Below are positions 11,800 to 22,531 of a stretch of DNA of 64,000 bases, piece by piece. Source of the stretch: Syncephalastrum monosporum B8922 (Eukaryota > Mucoromycota > Mucoromycetes > Mucorales > Syncephalastraceae); contig JNEN01000833.1 in the NCBI GenBank assembly GCA_000697355.1, positions 186,001 through 250,000 of the forward strand. Direction: 5' to 3'. Every line of letters begins with the position of its first letter. Within the stretch, counting starts at the first letter, position 1. Position numbers and translations under genes: made by a program. The notes under the pieces were generated by a model, which saw only the letters and a list, made by a program, of their open reading frames with translations, had not been told where the DNA came from and did not search any database.

Positions 11800-14700
11800 A
11801 TGCCCAACAGCAGCACATCCAATGCTGTAAGGCGGAATGAAACACAACCATTAATACGCCCTATTGCCCGAAGAAAACCGTCTGCTTCCTCACTTAAATC
11901 GAACGGTTCATCCAGTAGCTTAACCAACAGCAATGCTTCTCTCAAGCGTGACTCCAGCTCGCGCTCGCTTATACCCAGTAAGCCGTCCTCTCTGATGGAT
12001 GAACCTTCTATTCCTACCAAACGACGACCTTCCAAAGTCCCAGCGGACTCTTCCTCCACCCGTACCAACAAACTGAATGAAACACAACAACAGCATCCAC
12101 AACAGCCAGCTCTGCGCAAAAGTGCGTCCTCACGCTTTGGCAAAAAAATCCTGCCGGCTTGGCTCGGGGGTAATAATAATAATAATCAGCAGCAGCATCA
12201 GCAACAGCAACAACAGAATACATTGGTAGTTTCACAACCTGTGCTATCCGTACCTGAGCAATCAGCACAGCAGCGCCAGGAATCGGAGGCAGACATATCC
12301 ACCAGCGACGACAAAAGTAGTGAAACAGGTCAATCTACAGAACATACCACTCTATTCGAAGCGCTCCTTGTAAGCGAATATTTTTTGCATGAACCTTGAG
12401 AGCGCTCATAGCTTACGCATCTATATCAGGATGAGCTTAATATGCAGGATAGCCAGCGTGAGAAGTTGCGACAACTTCCTCAAGACCAACAAGAGTACCT
12501 GCTGCAACAACACAAGTTTGTGAATGAGAAAACGCCCACCAAATCCCACAAAGGTGGGCCTACGCCTGTAGCCTCGTCACCCGTGCGTTCTAAACCGTTC
12601 GAACCGCGTTCGCTTCGCGTTCCACGAAACACCTTACGACCTTCACTCGAGAAAAGTAACCTCCTGCCGCCGACCGGTCAGCAACAGGATGCTCGCGCGG
12701 CCGCTCACAAGTTCAATAGTGTGCGCCGCCGTGCGCCAAGCAACCTCGATCACCGCAGCTCTAAAGTGGGCTCTATGATTCTCGAGTTTGACGCACTCGC
12801 CCAACCCGAGACGTCCGACCCGATGGCATGGCTCATTCTGGACGATAAGCGCACTGGCTTGCCTCGTGCGACCCCTACAAATACCATCGGTCCGACACCA
12901 TCACCTCACCCTTCAACTCGCTTCAACAGTTTAACCCGAAAGGATGGTAATCACTTGGCAGCCTTGACCGATGATCGGCGGAGCAACAAGGCAGACAGTC
13001 CGTACTTCTTCACCGAGCGCCTCCGTGGCAAGAACACACCTTTGGACGCTCTCTCCAAACATCTGATCTCGCTTCGCAAGCTTTTGACGAGCGATAATGT
13101 GGCTTTCATTAATGAATTTCTTTCTCGTCGTCATGACGGTCTATCCGCATTGGAGAGCGTTCTCGAGCGTCTCAATAAGAAAAGGTATGGTTTCCCAATT
13201 GTCGGTTATGCCGATTTATTAACGCAAACTTTCCGCATAGGAAACGCGCACGGATGAATGAGTTGGAAGAAAGCTGCTTGATTGAGTGTATCCAATGCTT
13301 CAACAGCTTGGCAGTTACTGAGGTAAAGTCAACTTTTTTTTTTGTATACCCCTTTTCTCCCGGTTAAATTATGCAGGGGAAATATAAGTCCCTGTGCAGC
13401 ATGAGTCCGTCATCCTTCCTTTTATTGTTGAACTATTTTTTACTTCTTTCCCAATACGCATACTCCGCATTCACACACAATACTCATTATACACGCCTTG
13501 ATAGCCCGGATCACATCACCTGTTGATGCGTCTTCCGATCTTGCGCCACCTTGTCTTCATTCTCTTTGCCGGCCTCGCCGCTGCAACTCTCCAGTCGATC
13601 CATACAACACCGACGGCGTCAGCGGACGAGGCGCAGCCACAACAGCACGTGTCCTACTTTACAAAGGACGAGACAACCGATGCAAAGGACTTCGTGCGGC
13701 TGGCGATCCGGGTGTGCGTCCATCTCTTTGAACTTGTCGTCAGTCTGTCCCTGACCTTACCTGGTCACCAAGGCGTGTTGACGGTCCTGTCCGAGATCCC
13801 AGGCGAGCAGTATCGATTTGAGCGTCTTATCCAGCGCCTTACACTTCTCCCTATCCAACAAAAGGAGTTGTCGCCCATCCACGCAGATGTCGTGCGCTGC
13901 CACACTGCAGGTATCAAGCTGTTCAACGCGATTGCAAACACGCCCGAGACTATAGAGTCGCGCCGTGATATCCGGACTGAACTGGAGCGCAGAGGTCTTG
14001 ATACCCATCTCTCGGTAAGATTTAAACTTTTTTTTTTTCGTAAACATTGACGGCTAAATCACCATTTTTAGCATCTCGACAGGCTCGATGTGCCGGAGCT
14101 AAAGCAAGTCATTCGCTCCTATTTTGATGCCAAAGAAAGCGATCTCGATCTCATTAGAGAGTTTGAGAAAAGCAAACGTCAAAGTGTGCTTCAGCTGTAC
14201 GTTCTATTGCAACATCTGTGCTGAGTAGGATACTCATATTATTTCACTTCTTGTACATATACCTACCTTAGGCAACCGGATGAACTCGTCAACGAAGCCC
14301 TGGGTTGCTTTTCGGGTGACCCAGAAATCTATTTTCTCGTCGTCGATAGTATCAGCAGCTTACTTGAGCTTGGCACCGGAAAGATCAAAAGCGACCGCAG
14401 GTAATTTCTCCTTGCTTCGCAGAAAGCATCCCTGCATCCCTCCGCGGATTTGTACATGACACTAACCCAAATTCATGAAGACTTGTATTTGATGTCTGGA
14501 GCGTCGTGAGTCTTTTTGCAACCAGTATTAAACCGGCTGCGTCCACAGGTTGCTCTTTTGTTGCAGCATGATTACATACCAAAGCTAATACTCCTATTTC
14601 TTCTAGGTGAACTCCAGCAGCCCTTGCAAGCATTCCTACGTTCGATCAAGCCTATTGTGGGTAAACTGTCCACAGAGCAGAATACAACTGCAGAGGCGGA

Positions 14701-16803
14701 TGAAGTCAAGGATGGCTATGAGGAAGATCTTGAGGGATTACGCAGCATGGTGGAGGAGCTGAAAGAGTCGCTGCAGAAGAGCGAGGATACCACAGCCAAG
14801 ATCCGCCGAGAAAAGAACGAGCTCATGATGAATTTCAACAAAGTTCAAGCTGATTTGCGCGACCGGGAGAGCCGTCTTGCCCAGATGGATAAACCAGTTG
14901 AACAAGGCAAACAGACAAAGCCTGGTGTGACCACAGCCTCCGCTCCTCACTGCCCAGTGGCAGCTTCGCCACCTACAGCGGCTCCAGCCCCACCACCACC
15001 ACCACCTCCTCCACCGCCGCCGCCACCGCCACCGCCGTCCATGACCTCTATGCCTCAGCCACTGCCCAAGATAGCCATGCGGCGCGCTCAGCCTGTGCGC
15101 AAGCGCCAAAGCGCTCGCACGTCCAAGTACCTCCATCCTCTGGCCCTGAACTTGGCCTTCCCTACGCTGCAATCACTGCATGAGAACAACCCGGTCACGT
15201 CGCCCACATCGCCTTCGTCATCGCTTGAGCCCATGTACGAGCAATCCGAGCACAGAGCTCAGTGGCAGTCTGTCCAGACACAGCAGCCCATAATAACCAT
15301 GAAACAACTGTTCTGGTCCAAGCTTCCCAGCGAACGCATTCAGCACACGGTGTGGAAAGAGATCCTTTCACCGGAATTCCCTGAAACACCGTCACTTAGC
15401 ACGAGTAGCACGACCAGTAACAGCGATGCTGAGGAAGAAGACGACACTTGGTCCGTTGACACACCTTCGTCTTTTGGCAGCCTCAAGCGACCTAGCGCGT
15501 TCCCAATGCCGTATGTCCAACTTGATACGGTTGAGCTTGAGCGTCTATTCAAGAAGACAAAGTCACCCTCCAACAACAGCACCAATTCGAAGCCTACCAA
15601 TGATTCTGCTGTACGCAAACCGAGCGTTGTCACCCTCCTCGAATTCAATCGGGCCAACAACATTGCCATCATGCTTGCTCGTATCAAGTTGACATACCCC
15701 GAAATCCGCGACGCGATATGGAACATTGATGACAACAAGTTGACGATTGACAACCTTGTGGCCATCCGACAGTACATTCCGACCAAAGAAGAACTCGAGA
15801 TTGTCAAAGAATACGAGGGTGACGTAGACCAACTTGGCAACGCCGAACGGTACTTCCGAGCCATCATGTACATTCCGCGACTGGCGGAGCGCGTCAGCTG
15901 CATGATCTTTCGACGGAGATTCAAGCGCGAATTGGAGGAGATCTTCCCTCAGCTGGACGTACTCCAGCTCGCCACCGCCGAACTCAGGGACAGCTTACGC
16001 TTCAAAAAGGTGCTGAAGACTGTGCTAGCCATTGGTAACTACTTGAACGACCAGACCATTCGTGGTAACGCCCGTGGGTTCCGTCTCGATGCTTTGCTTA
16101 AAATGCGTGACACACGCGCGGAGGGTGAGGGTGTCAGCAACATGCCCACTTTACTTCACTATCTCGTCCACTTTCTCGCTAAATCAGGCGACGACGTCAT
16201 TGATTTTCGTCAGGACATTGCACACCTTGAGAAAGCTTCCAGAAGTAAGTACCGCAGTCCACTGATGCTCATGAAACTCACCTCGCTACTCCAGTCTCTC
16301 CACCCACCTTGTTTGCTTCCGTCAATTCATTGAGCGCCAATTTGACCCAAATTAAGGACGAGCTGAGCATGCAACAACGCCGCCGTACATCCATGCTTCA
16401 GATAGATCGATTCGCTGAATCCATGGAGGAATTCACGATTGAAGCCGAGCCGGTCATCAATAACCTCAAAAACATGGCCAAGGAACTTGATGAAAACCTC
16501 AGGGATCTCGTCGTCTATTATGGTGAAGACCCCGCCACCATCAAACCCGAAGAGTTCTTTGCCATCATCCAGTCCTTCTCGTCTTCCTTTGGGCGCGCTC
16601 AGCTCGAGATCCATGAAGCTAAAGAGCGTGCCCTGCGTCGCCAGTGCCAAGAAGGAAAGCGTGCGGAAGCCGCTGCTTTGGCCGCGGCCGCGGCCGCCGT
16701 CGCGAATGAAATGGCCACTCATAAGTCCGTGCCTTCCTCACCCGTGTCGCACACTTTCCTCAAGAATCGGCAATCACTTGCCGAATCCGTCACTACTTTA
16801 TAA
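11800..16803 (+). CDS. Formin (GBD/FH3-FH1-FH2), Bni1-type
   Basis: Actin nucleator and elongator of polarised growth and cytokinesis. The first exon (from ATG 11800) is Ser/Asn/Gln-rich and disordered. A GBD/FH3 region follows (about 12.76-14.4 kb), including LDALSKHLISLRKLL, GHQGVLTVLSEIPGEQYRFERL and LFNAIANTPETIESRRDIR. A coiled coil (DGYEEDLEGLRSMVEELKE) lies near 14.70-14.90 kb. FH1 is a polyproline run at about 14.98-15.05 kb. FH2 starts near TMKQLFWSKLP (15298) and includes the KVLKTVLAIGNYLND segment, continuing to about 16.6 kb after an intron near 16243-16294. The C-terminus is Ala-rich (a GCC/GCG run near 16680) and ends in QSLAESVTTL, with no clear DAD motif. The FH3 part between 13320 and 13530 does not join cleanly in one frame by any splice I could find. 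It is either a missed intron or a break. Confidence 0.88.
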
Positions 16804-17400
16804 TATATACATCAATATCCTAATGGTCATTCATTATCATTAATATAATTCTGCTTGCGTATACAGCTATAACCTCTTTAGTCTATGTCGTTTTTTACGC
16901 TGGATTAACATATATCTTGGTTATACATCAATAGCATAAAACATGTTCTATATGCGTGCTCGTGATTACTTGTCCTTTTCTAGGAGGAAACACCCAAAGC
17001 AGAGGCCTTTTACACTACATTACTTTTTGGGATATGTACTTTCATATGAAGGTTTTGTATATTAACAGGTTTCCGTAAAATAGGCTTGTCCTAAAATTAA
17101 CACCACCAAGGCCCATAAAAACAGTAGATAGGCGCGACTTGTCAAATAAGCAGCGCTATTTCCTATCTTTCCTCTTTCATATATAGAGTTATTAGCCTCT
17201 TTACTTCTGCGAAAGGATCACGATACACAAGCGCCGGCTCCGTTGAGTTGCAGAGGTATCGACCAAAATCTTATCAAGGTGACCAAGTTTACTTCTAATT
17301 TCGAAATCAAGCGGTGTCTCGCTACAAGAAAGTTCGGCGAGCCAAGGAGTCAAAATACTCGGAGTCATTATATACTTTGAACAAAAAATATTTATTTTAA
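16804..17400. other. AT-rich intergenic DNA downstream of formin
   Basis: About 600 bp of AT-rich sequence holding the presumed formin 3' end. No gene, repeat or RNA feature was recognised here. Confidence 0.4.
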
Positions 17401-17613
17401 ACAAACAATGCTTAAAGCAAATGCTTCATGGGGCATATGAAAGGAGCGGGAGGGGGAAGGAACGGGATGGGGCTGGGAAAGCACCTCTACCAGCCCACCG
17501 CGACGGCTTCAGATGGCCGCGCCTACTTGGCCGCGCCGATGCCCTTTGCCTTGCCGCCATGGTCGTCCGTGGCTGGGGGGAAGCTTGCCAAGTCGCTCAT
17601 GGAACCGCCGCCC
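17401..17613. other. GC-richer flank of the inverted duplication
   Basis: Composition shifts abruptly to G/C-rich at about 17430. A plus-strand frame of 107 codons (17428-17751) begins here and runs into the left repeat arm, rich in Gly, Ala, Pro and Ser. I recognise no domain. It may be an exon fragment carried with the duplicated segment. Confidence 0.25.
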
Positions 17614-17850
17614 CGCCGTCTTGAAGCGGGATCCGCACGTCAGCCGCTTCCTGCAGAAATCACCACAGCCGCCCAGCACGCGTCGCCATTCTCATGGACA
17701 GGACAGGTCACACCTGTGTGTGTGTGCTCTGCTGTTCTAGTCCTTGAATAATCCCGAACGCCAGGAACGTCGATTCTCAAGCCGCTCGGTATCTCTCCGG
17801 AACTGTGCCATCATCCCTCGACAACGGGCGTGGCAGTCCAATCGCTCCCG
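17614..17850 (+). repeat. Left arm of long inverted duplication
   Basis: This segment reads again on the opposite strand at 18890-19125. The core (CGCCGTCTT...GGATCCGCACGTCAGCC through CCTTGAATAATCCCGAACGCCAGG, about 17614-17765) is nearly identical; the inner 80 bases are about 75-85% matched with small indels. Homology stops abruptly at the outer end near 17614. Inside the arm are a GT-rich run and splice-like GT/AG dinucleotides, so the arms could be duplicated gene fragments. Confidence 0.85.
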
Positions 17851-18889
17851 TCTCTTGATCCCGCCTCGCCACCACCCGATCTTGATGAAACTTGAACCAG
17901 TCGATATCAAGCGTTGCGGTCTGAACAACCGCCTGGCTGCCTGTGGATGATGACATTTAGTAGGACTATTATGTACGAGATTGGGAGTGTGTCGGTCTGC
18001 AGATATGGCCCTAGACAAGATGCTCCGCGCCGAGAACGGAAGGGCGATGGAAGGGGCCATACGGGTGTTAAGCACTGAGTTAGCCTTCCGTCTTCATCAA
18101 GATGTATACACGAGTATGTACTTGCCTTCATAGAGATATACAATGGCCATATGTCATGCTCGGTAAAAAGTAAAATAAATAATCGGGATGGCGAGCTTCA
18201 GGGTGGGCATCTGCAGTCGTCAACGGCTCGTCATGGCTTACGGCCTGGGAATAGAATGCACAACGAACGCTTGACGCTTGACTCTTGAGACTGCATTCGC
18301 GACACCAGGACGACCGTCAACGGAGCGCCAGTGTATAGCAAAGCCATACCCGTCGAACGGCGTGTCGCGTCTGACGACCTCGGATAGGCTGCACGAGGAA
18401 CGCTCAACTCTGACGTCCTCATGGCTAAAGATGCAGTGCAATGTAATTAATGACTAGAACAAAATCCGTATATGATTTCACTTACTCGTTACCCGAGCTG
18501 CAAGCCACCCAAGGATGAATTAAAGTAAGATACCTACAGATAAACGGACGCTGGTAGTATCTGCCACGGAAGCCCCTTATCAATTCTTTTGGACTTGCCT
18601 TTGTGCCGGTGAACATCTTGACCCGGCCGAACCATTGTCAAAGAACCATGTATGCAGATCGACACACTCCCATTTTCTGTACCATGAGTTCCTACTAAAG
18701 GCACCACAACCACAAACTGGACGTAAAGTGTTACCTTCGAGCCAGAGCGTCTATTCATAGGCTCCACCGTCAACCGAACAGAACAAGACCACCCGTCCCA
18801 GGCGGCATTCTACGTGATACGAGAAAGCAACGATTAGCATCATCAATAAGAACTAAGAGGCATATCCACTTACGATTAAGAATCGCAAT
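17851..18889. other. Loop between inverted arms, about 1.04 kb
   Basis: Unique DNA between the two arms. A minus-strand frame of 79 codons (18534-18773) is open and is preceded by an acceptor-like TACGTAG on that strand, but I recognise no domain. No transposase-like frame exists, so if the unit is mobile it would be non-autonomous. Confidence 0.3.
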
Positions 18890-19125
18890 CGGGGACCGAC
18901 CGGGCTGTCATTCCCGCTGTTGAGGGCTGATGGCACAGTTCCGAAGAGATACTGAGAGGCTTGAATCGACATTCCTGGCGTTCGGGATTATTCAAGGACT
19001 AGAACAGCAGAGCACACACACACAGGTGTGACCTGTCCTGTCCATGAGAATGGCGGCGCGTGCTGGGCGGCTGTGGTGATTTCTGCAGGAAGCGGCTGAC
19101 GTGCGGATCCCGCTTTAAGACGGCG
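18890..19125 (-). repeat. Right arm of long inverted duplication
   Basis: Reverse complement of 17614-17850, with the best match at about 18970-19125. The outer limit (AAGACGGCG) is as sharp as in the left arm. No clear target-site duplication could be seen flanking the pair. Confidence 0.85.
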
Positions 19126-19131
19126 AGGCGA

Positions 19132-19157
19132 GTCCCTGGGCATGGTCACCCAGGGAC
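19132..19157. repeat. Perfect 9-bp stem hairpin beside the inverted duplication
   Basis: GTCCCTGGG and CCCAGGGAC form a perfect 9-bp inverted repeat around an 8-base spacer (CATGGTCA). It starts 6 bases outside the right arm end. It could be a palindromic terminus or a protein-binding site; nothing else supports either. Confidence 0.6.
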
Positions 19158-19800
19158 GTGACGGTTCCAGAGCGACAAGGCAAGCTCGACCCCCGGGACA
19201 CCACGAACGACCACGACAGACAAGTCAGCAGGCACCAGCACGACCAAACAAACGCGACCACCATCCACCGCCGCGGCAGACCGGCAGGGACGCCTCCCCA
19301 ACAGGCATAATGGCGGGAGGAAGAGGGAGGGAGGAGACGAGGAAGGAGACGAGGAGGGAGACGAGGACGAGGACGAGGACAAAGGAACGGAAGGAGACTT
19401 GAAACAAACAGCCGCGTTGATGCGGCTGCTTTGGTGGGTGCAGGTGATGAGAGGAGGTGGGCGGGAAAAGATGACGAGAGGGGAAGGAGTGGAATGGGGG
19501 TGCCGGTACGCCAATCCGTGCCGACCTACAGCACCTGGTATTCCCACAGCGTCCACTGGACGCACGAGCGCCGATTGATGGACTCGTCTCTTTCTTAGGC
19601 CAGGGAGGGGCGTTGCGTGCAGACTGGATGTTGCTCGCCAGAGAGTGAGGTAATCTGGTTAGCTCCGAGCTTTACACAAGAATGCGAGAAGTCAGTTTGG
19701 CAAGATAAAAGACGCTTTAAGACATACCTCTGGTCTCTCCATATGACATTGGCCACAGAGATGCCTGTGTTCGATAGCGCACCTCAGGTGTCTTGCCTGA
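19158..19800. other. Purine-rich intergenic DNA
   Basis: Holds a GA-rich degenerate tract (GAGGAAGGAGACGAGGAGGG type) at about 19316-19400. Open frames here are low-complexity Arg/Glu/Thr strings on one strand and Ser-rich strings on the other. No gene is supported. Confidence 0.4.
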
Positions 19801-19803
19801 TAT

Positions 19804-20290
19804 CATGCTTCATTACGGTACAGTGTCTCCAATAGTACCTCCCATGGTGCCTTGTTTGTAGCTCCCTCGCATGTCGTCATGGTATTGCTCCAATGTCTTG
19901 CGCAAATACAGCTTGCGCATCTATGCTGTGGGTCGAGCAGTGTCTCCCTTGGTGCTCTGGTTGTAGCTTCCTCCAATTGACGATGGTGCTGTCGTGGTAT
20001 TTGTCCGGTATCTTGCGCATATGTAGCTTGTGCGTCTGTGCAGTGGGTCCAGCAGTGTCTTCCTTGGTGCCCTGGATTGTAGCTCCCTCGAATTTGACGG
20101 TGGTGTCCTCAAGGTATTCCTCTGGTGGCTTGCACATATGTAGCTTGTGCGTCTGTGCCGCATGTTCAGTAGTGTCTCCCTTGGTCCGTGGTTGTAGCTC
20201 CTTGAATTGACGGTGGTGTCGTCATGGGTCATCATGGCTTGGCTCCGTGCCTTGCGCGTATGTATCCTGCGGGTCTGTGCCTTCTGATAT
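19804..20290. repeat. Degenerate tandem repeat, unit about 116 bp, four copies
   Basis: The anchor AGTGTCTYCCTTGGTGCYCTGG recurs near 19822, 19939, 20054 and 20171, spacings 117, 115 and 117 bp. Each unit also carries GTTGTAGCTCCCTC, a GACGGTGGTGTCGTC-like block and TTGCGCATATGTAGCTTGTGCG. Copies are about 75-85% alike. On the minus strand two overlapping frames show a 39-residue period but change frame between copies, so I read this as noncoding satellite-like DNA or a decayed repeat protein. Confidence 0.85.
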
Positions 20291-20534
20291 GCTGCAACGA
20301 TGTAGTTTGGCTTCGCGCTTTTCCTTAATGTTGCGCTCCTCTTGAGTATGCTGCAATGGCTACATTAGATGCCTCGTCCAAGAGATGGATGTTGCTCGTC
20401 CCGTGCAAAATGCCTATGTATGGCTGACTTTCACGGTCATACAGTAGAAGAGATCCAGTCCTTGTGTACGCCTGTCTATATATTGAGACTTGCGTTAGCA
20501 ATGGAGGTAATCAATCACTTAACGAGGTACTTGC

Positions 20535-21807
20535 CTATGCTCTCTGATGTATGTTTGTATTATGGCTATGCACCGATAAGAGTGACGTGGTACCGGTACT
20601 GCACTGCGCGCAGAGCTCAATCGTCATGCGTGCGGTGTTGCAGATCTTTCCTTGAGGCTGATCTGAGAGCGCTTGACTGTAGAACCTTGGGTGTACTATC
20701 TATGAGTATGTAATATAGAGCCATAAACTGCTTCCTTACCTGATGCTATGGTGGGGCTTTCGTTTCTGCATCAGGTCGGCAGCCATGGACACAACGGCAT
20801 ATGCAGTTCCCCAGGATGCTACATAGATAAGATGAAATGAGTACTCAGCGTATACAATAAGGGCTGCAACGCTTACCAGAGAGTACATGTTTGTCTCCTT
20901 CGTCTTTGGTCTTTTCTTCTTTTTCCTTCTTTTTTCCTTCTTTTTTCCTTCTTTTTTCCTTCTTTTTTCCTTCTTTTTTTTCTTTTCTTCCTAACTTTTT
21001 TTCCTTCTTCCTTTTTTTCTGTTCTGGGGATGTTGCTTGAGTGTATGGGAATGTATATCGAATCTCATTGGGTAGGCGTTTGAACAGTATGGTCACAGGG
21101 TTGTGGCGTGCATCATGTGCCGTGCTCTGTCTGGTATTGTCGTTGTCGTATCGCCGTGTTACACGGTGGTCTGGATCCCAGAATGAGCTGGTCGGTCGAT
21201 GTCCAACTTCTGTCAAGATTACTTACTGTATTTTTTTTTTTGCAGAAGTATTGCAGAGACCAGAATACAGGTGTCGCCTTTTGCTATGGCCGCAGGTGGG
21301 GTAGTGCGTTGTGCATCATCCGCGGCCGTGTGATTGATGCTAGAGATAAGGTTGATGTCAACAACACGTCTGTGTGGAGCATACGATGCCATGCATGCAG
21401 GAGAACAATGAGAAAACTTACACGTTAAATGAAGAGTGTGTACTCTTTCTTGAGAGGCCTCAGACCATGATGGTCGCCTTGAGTCCAGGTCGCCTTATTC
21501 GCCTCGTGCTTGTTGCTTGACGTATTTTGTCCTTGGTTTGTGCGATAAGAGGACAATGACTGCATGTGGTTTTGTGTCTTGACAGCCGTCAGAGGTCGAC
21601 AATAGACTTGTGCGACGTGTCCTGGGGACGTGCGCACGGACGAGATCAAGGCCATGGCGTTGTCTGATGGCAAAAGAATGAGATTCATAACCTGAGATTC
21701 GTCATTTAAGACACTTACTTTTGTGAGAAGACTTTGAGAAGAGAGAGGTGTTGGATGGCAACTTTTTGCTGCGGTTTATATGTCGTTGCCAGTACACTGG
21801 ATTTCAT
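20535..21807 (-). CDS. Possible multi-exon gene, unrecognised, perhaps decayed
   Basis: Not a known family. On the minus strand, open segments are linked by consensus splice sites in matching phase: a start at 21807 (MKSSVLATTYKPQQK) spliced to a segment near 21661; then 21369-21227, 21170-20877, 20818-20740 and 20676-20535. Reading across the last four junctions gives continuous protein, including ADDAQRTTPPAAIAKG, HNPVTILFKRLPNEIRY, a Lys/Glu-rich block, VLSASWGTAYAVVSMAADLM and a stop at 20535. Donors are GTAAGT, GTAAGC and GTAAGG. The Lys/Glu block is encoded by the CT-rich microsatellite. The join between about 21422 and 21560 fails because stops interrupt it, so the locus may be a pseudogene or the first exons may belong elsewhere. 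Confidence 0.35.
20890..21015. repeat. CT-rich microsatellite, (CCTTCTTTTTT)n
   Basis: At least five near-perfect copies of an 11-base unit CCTTCTTTTTT lie at about 20930-20985, flanked by looser CT-rich sequence. If the minus-strand gene above is real, it encodes an alternating Lys/Glu/Arg tract. Confidence 0.85.
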
Positions 21808-21980
21808 GCGTTGGTCTGATGATCATGTGCTGGCCTTTTCAGCTTGCGACAAAACGTCGTTTTTCCATCCAAAAAGAAGACAATGTCGTATAATATTATG
21901 CTATACTAGAGTATGATACGTCTGTCTCATACTGATAAAAGAATGTCTTCTGCGTTATCTTCTCTTCTTCTTCTTCTTCC

Positions 21981-22364
21981 ATGGCAGGCGGGATCGGTGC
22001 AGAAAAGTAATGCGTTTCGTATGTAAGGCATACGATTTTTTTTTATTCATTATTGGTTTGGCACAGTGATAACGACCATGGCGGCTATGGCGGCTATGGC
22101 TACGATGACTATGATAGAGATGTTGAGAGCATCATTGCTACTCAAGTTTGTGACTTGAGATACCGTCAACATCACCGAACACCCACAAGCCTAGCAAAAA
22201 ACGACGGATATTCGATGAAGCCACCCATGTCAACAAGAAGGCAGCGAGCCACATTGAGAATAAGAAAAGCATTTTTATCCTTAATAGCTTGTCAGCGCAT
22301 CCATTCTCAACTCTTGACTAACTGCAATTTCCTAAACCGATTTTTTAATGGGGCTCCTGAGTAA
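21981..22364 (+). CDS. Short Gly/Tyr/Asp-rich protein, hypothetical
   Basis: ATG at 21981 directly follows a CT-rich leader like those of confident genes here. Exon 21981-22006 splices (GTAATG...GCACAG) to 22067-22364 and keeps frame, giving MAGGIGAENDNDHGG, then GYGGYGYDDYDRD and a basic, otherwise ordinary tail. Total about 107 residues. I recognise no family. The second half may be read-through of a further intron, so the true C-terminus is uncertain. Confidence 0.38.
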
Positions 22365-22531
22365 CGCATTGCAACTCTGTATTTAGTATGGGGCTTGGAG
22401 CCGTAGTCCGGAGTTCAAGTAAAGCAAGGTATCGAGCGCGTTTTATTATGTACATTTGCAATTGCGATTGTTGGCAAGTTATGTTTTACAGGGAATTATA
22501 ACCGGAGGATGGCTAAGGGTGTGGCTCTTTG

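Noticed and set aside
20885..21015. Polypyrimidine tract as a possible telomere or centromere signal
   Set aside because: The unit CCTTCTTTTTT is a simple microsatellite; nothing links it to telomere repeats such as TTAGGG.
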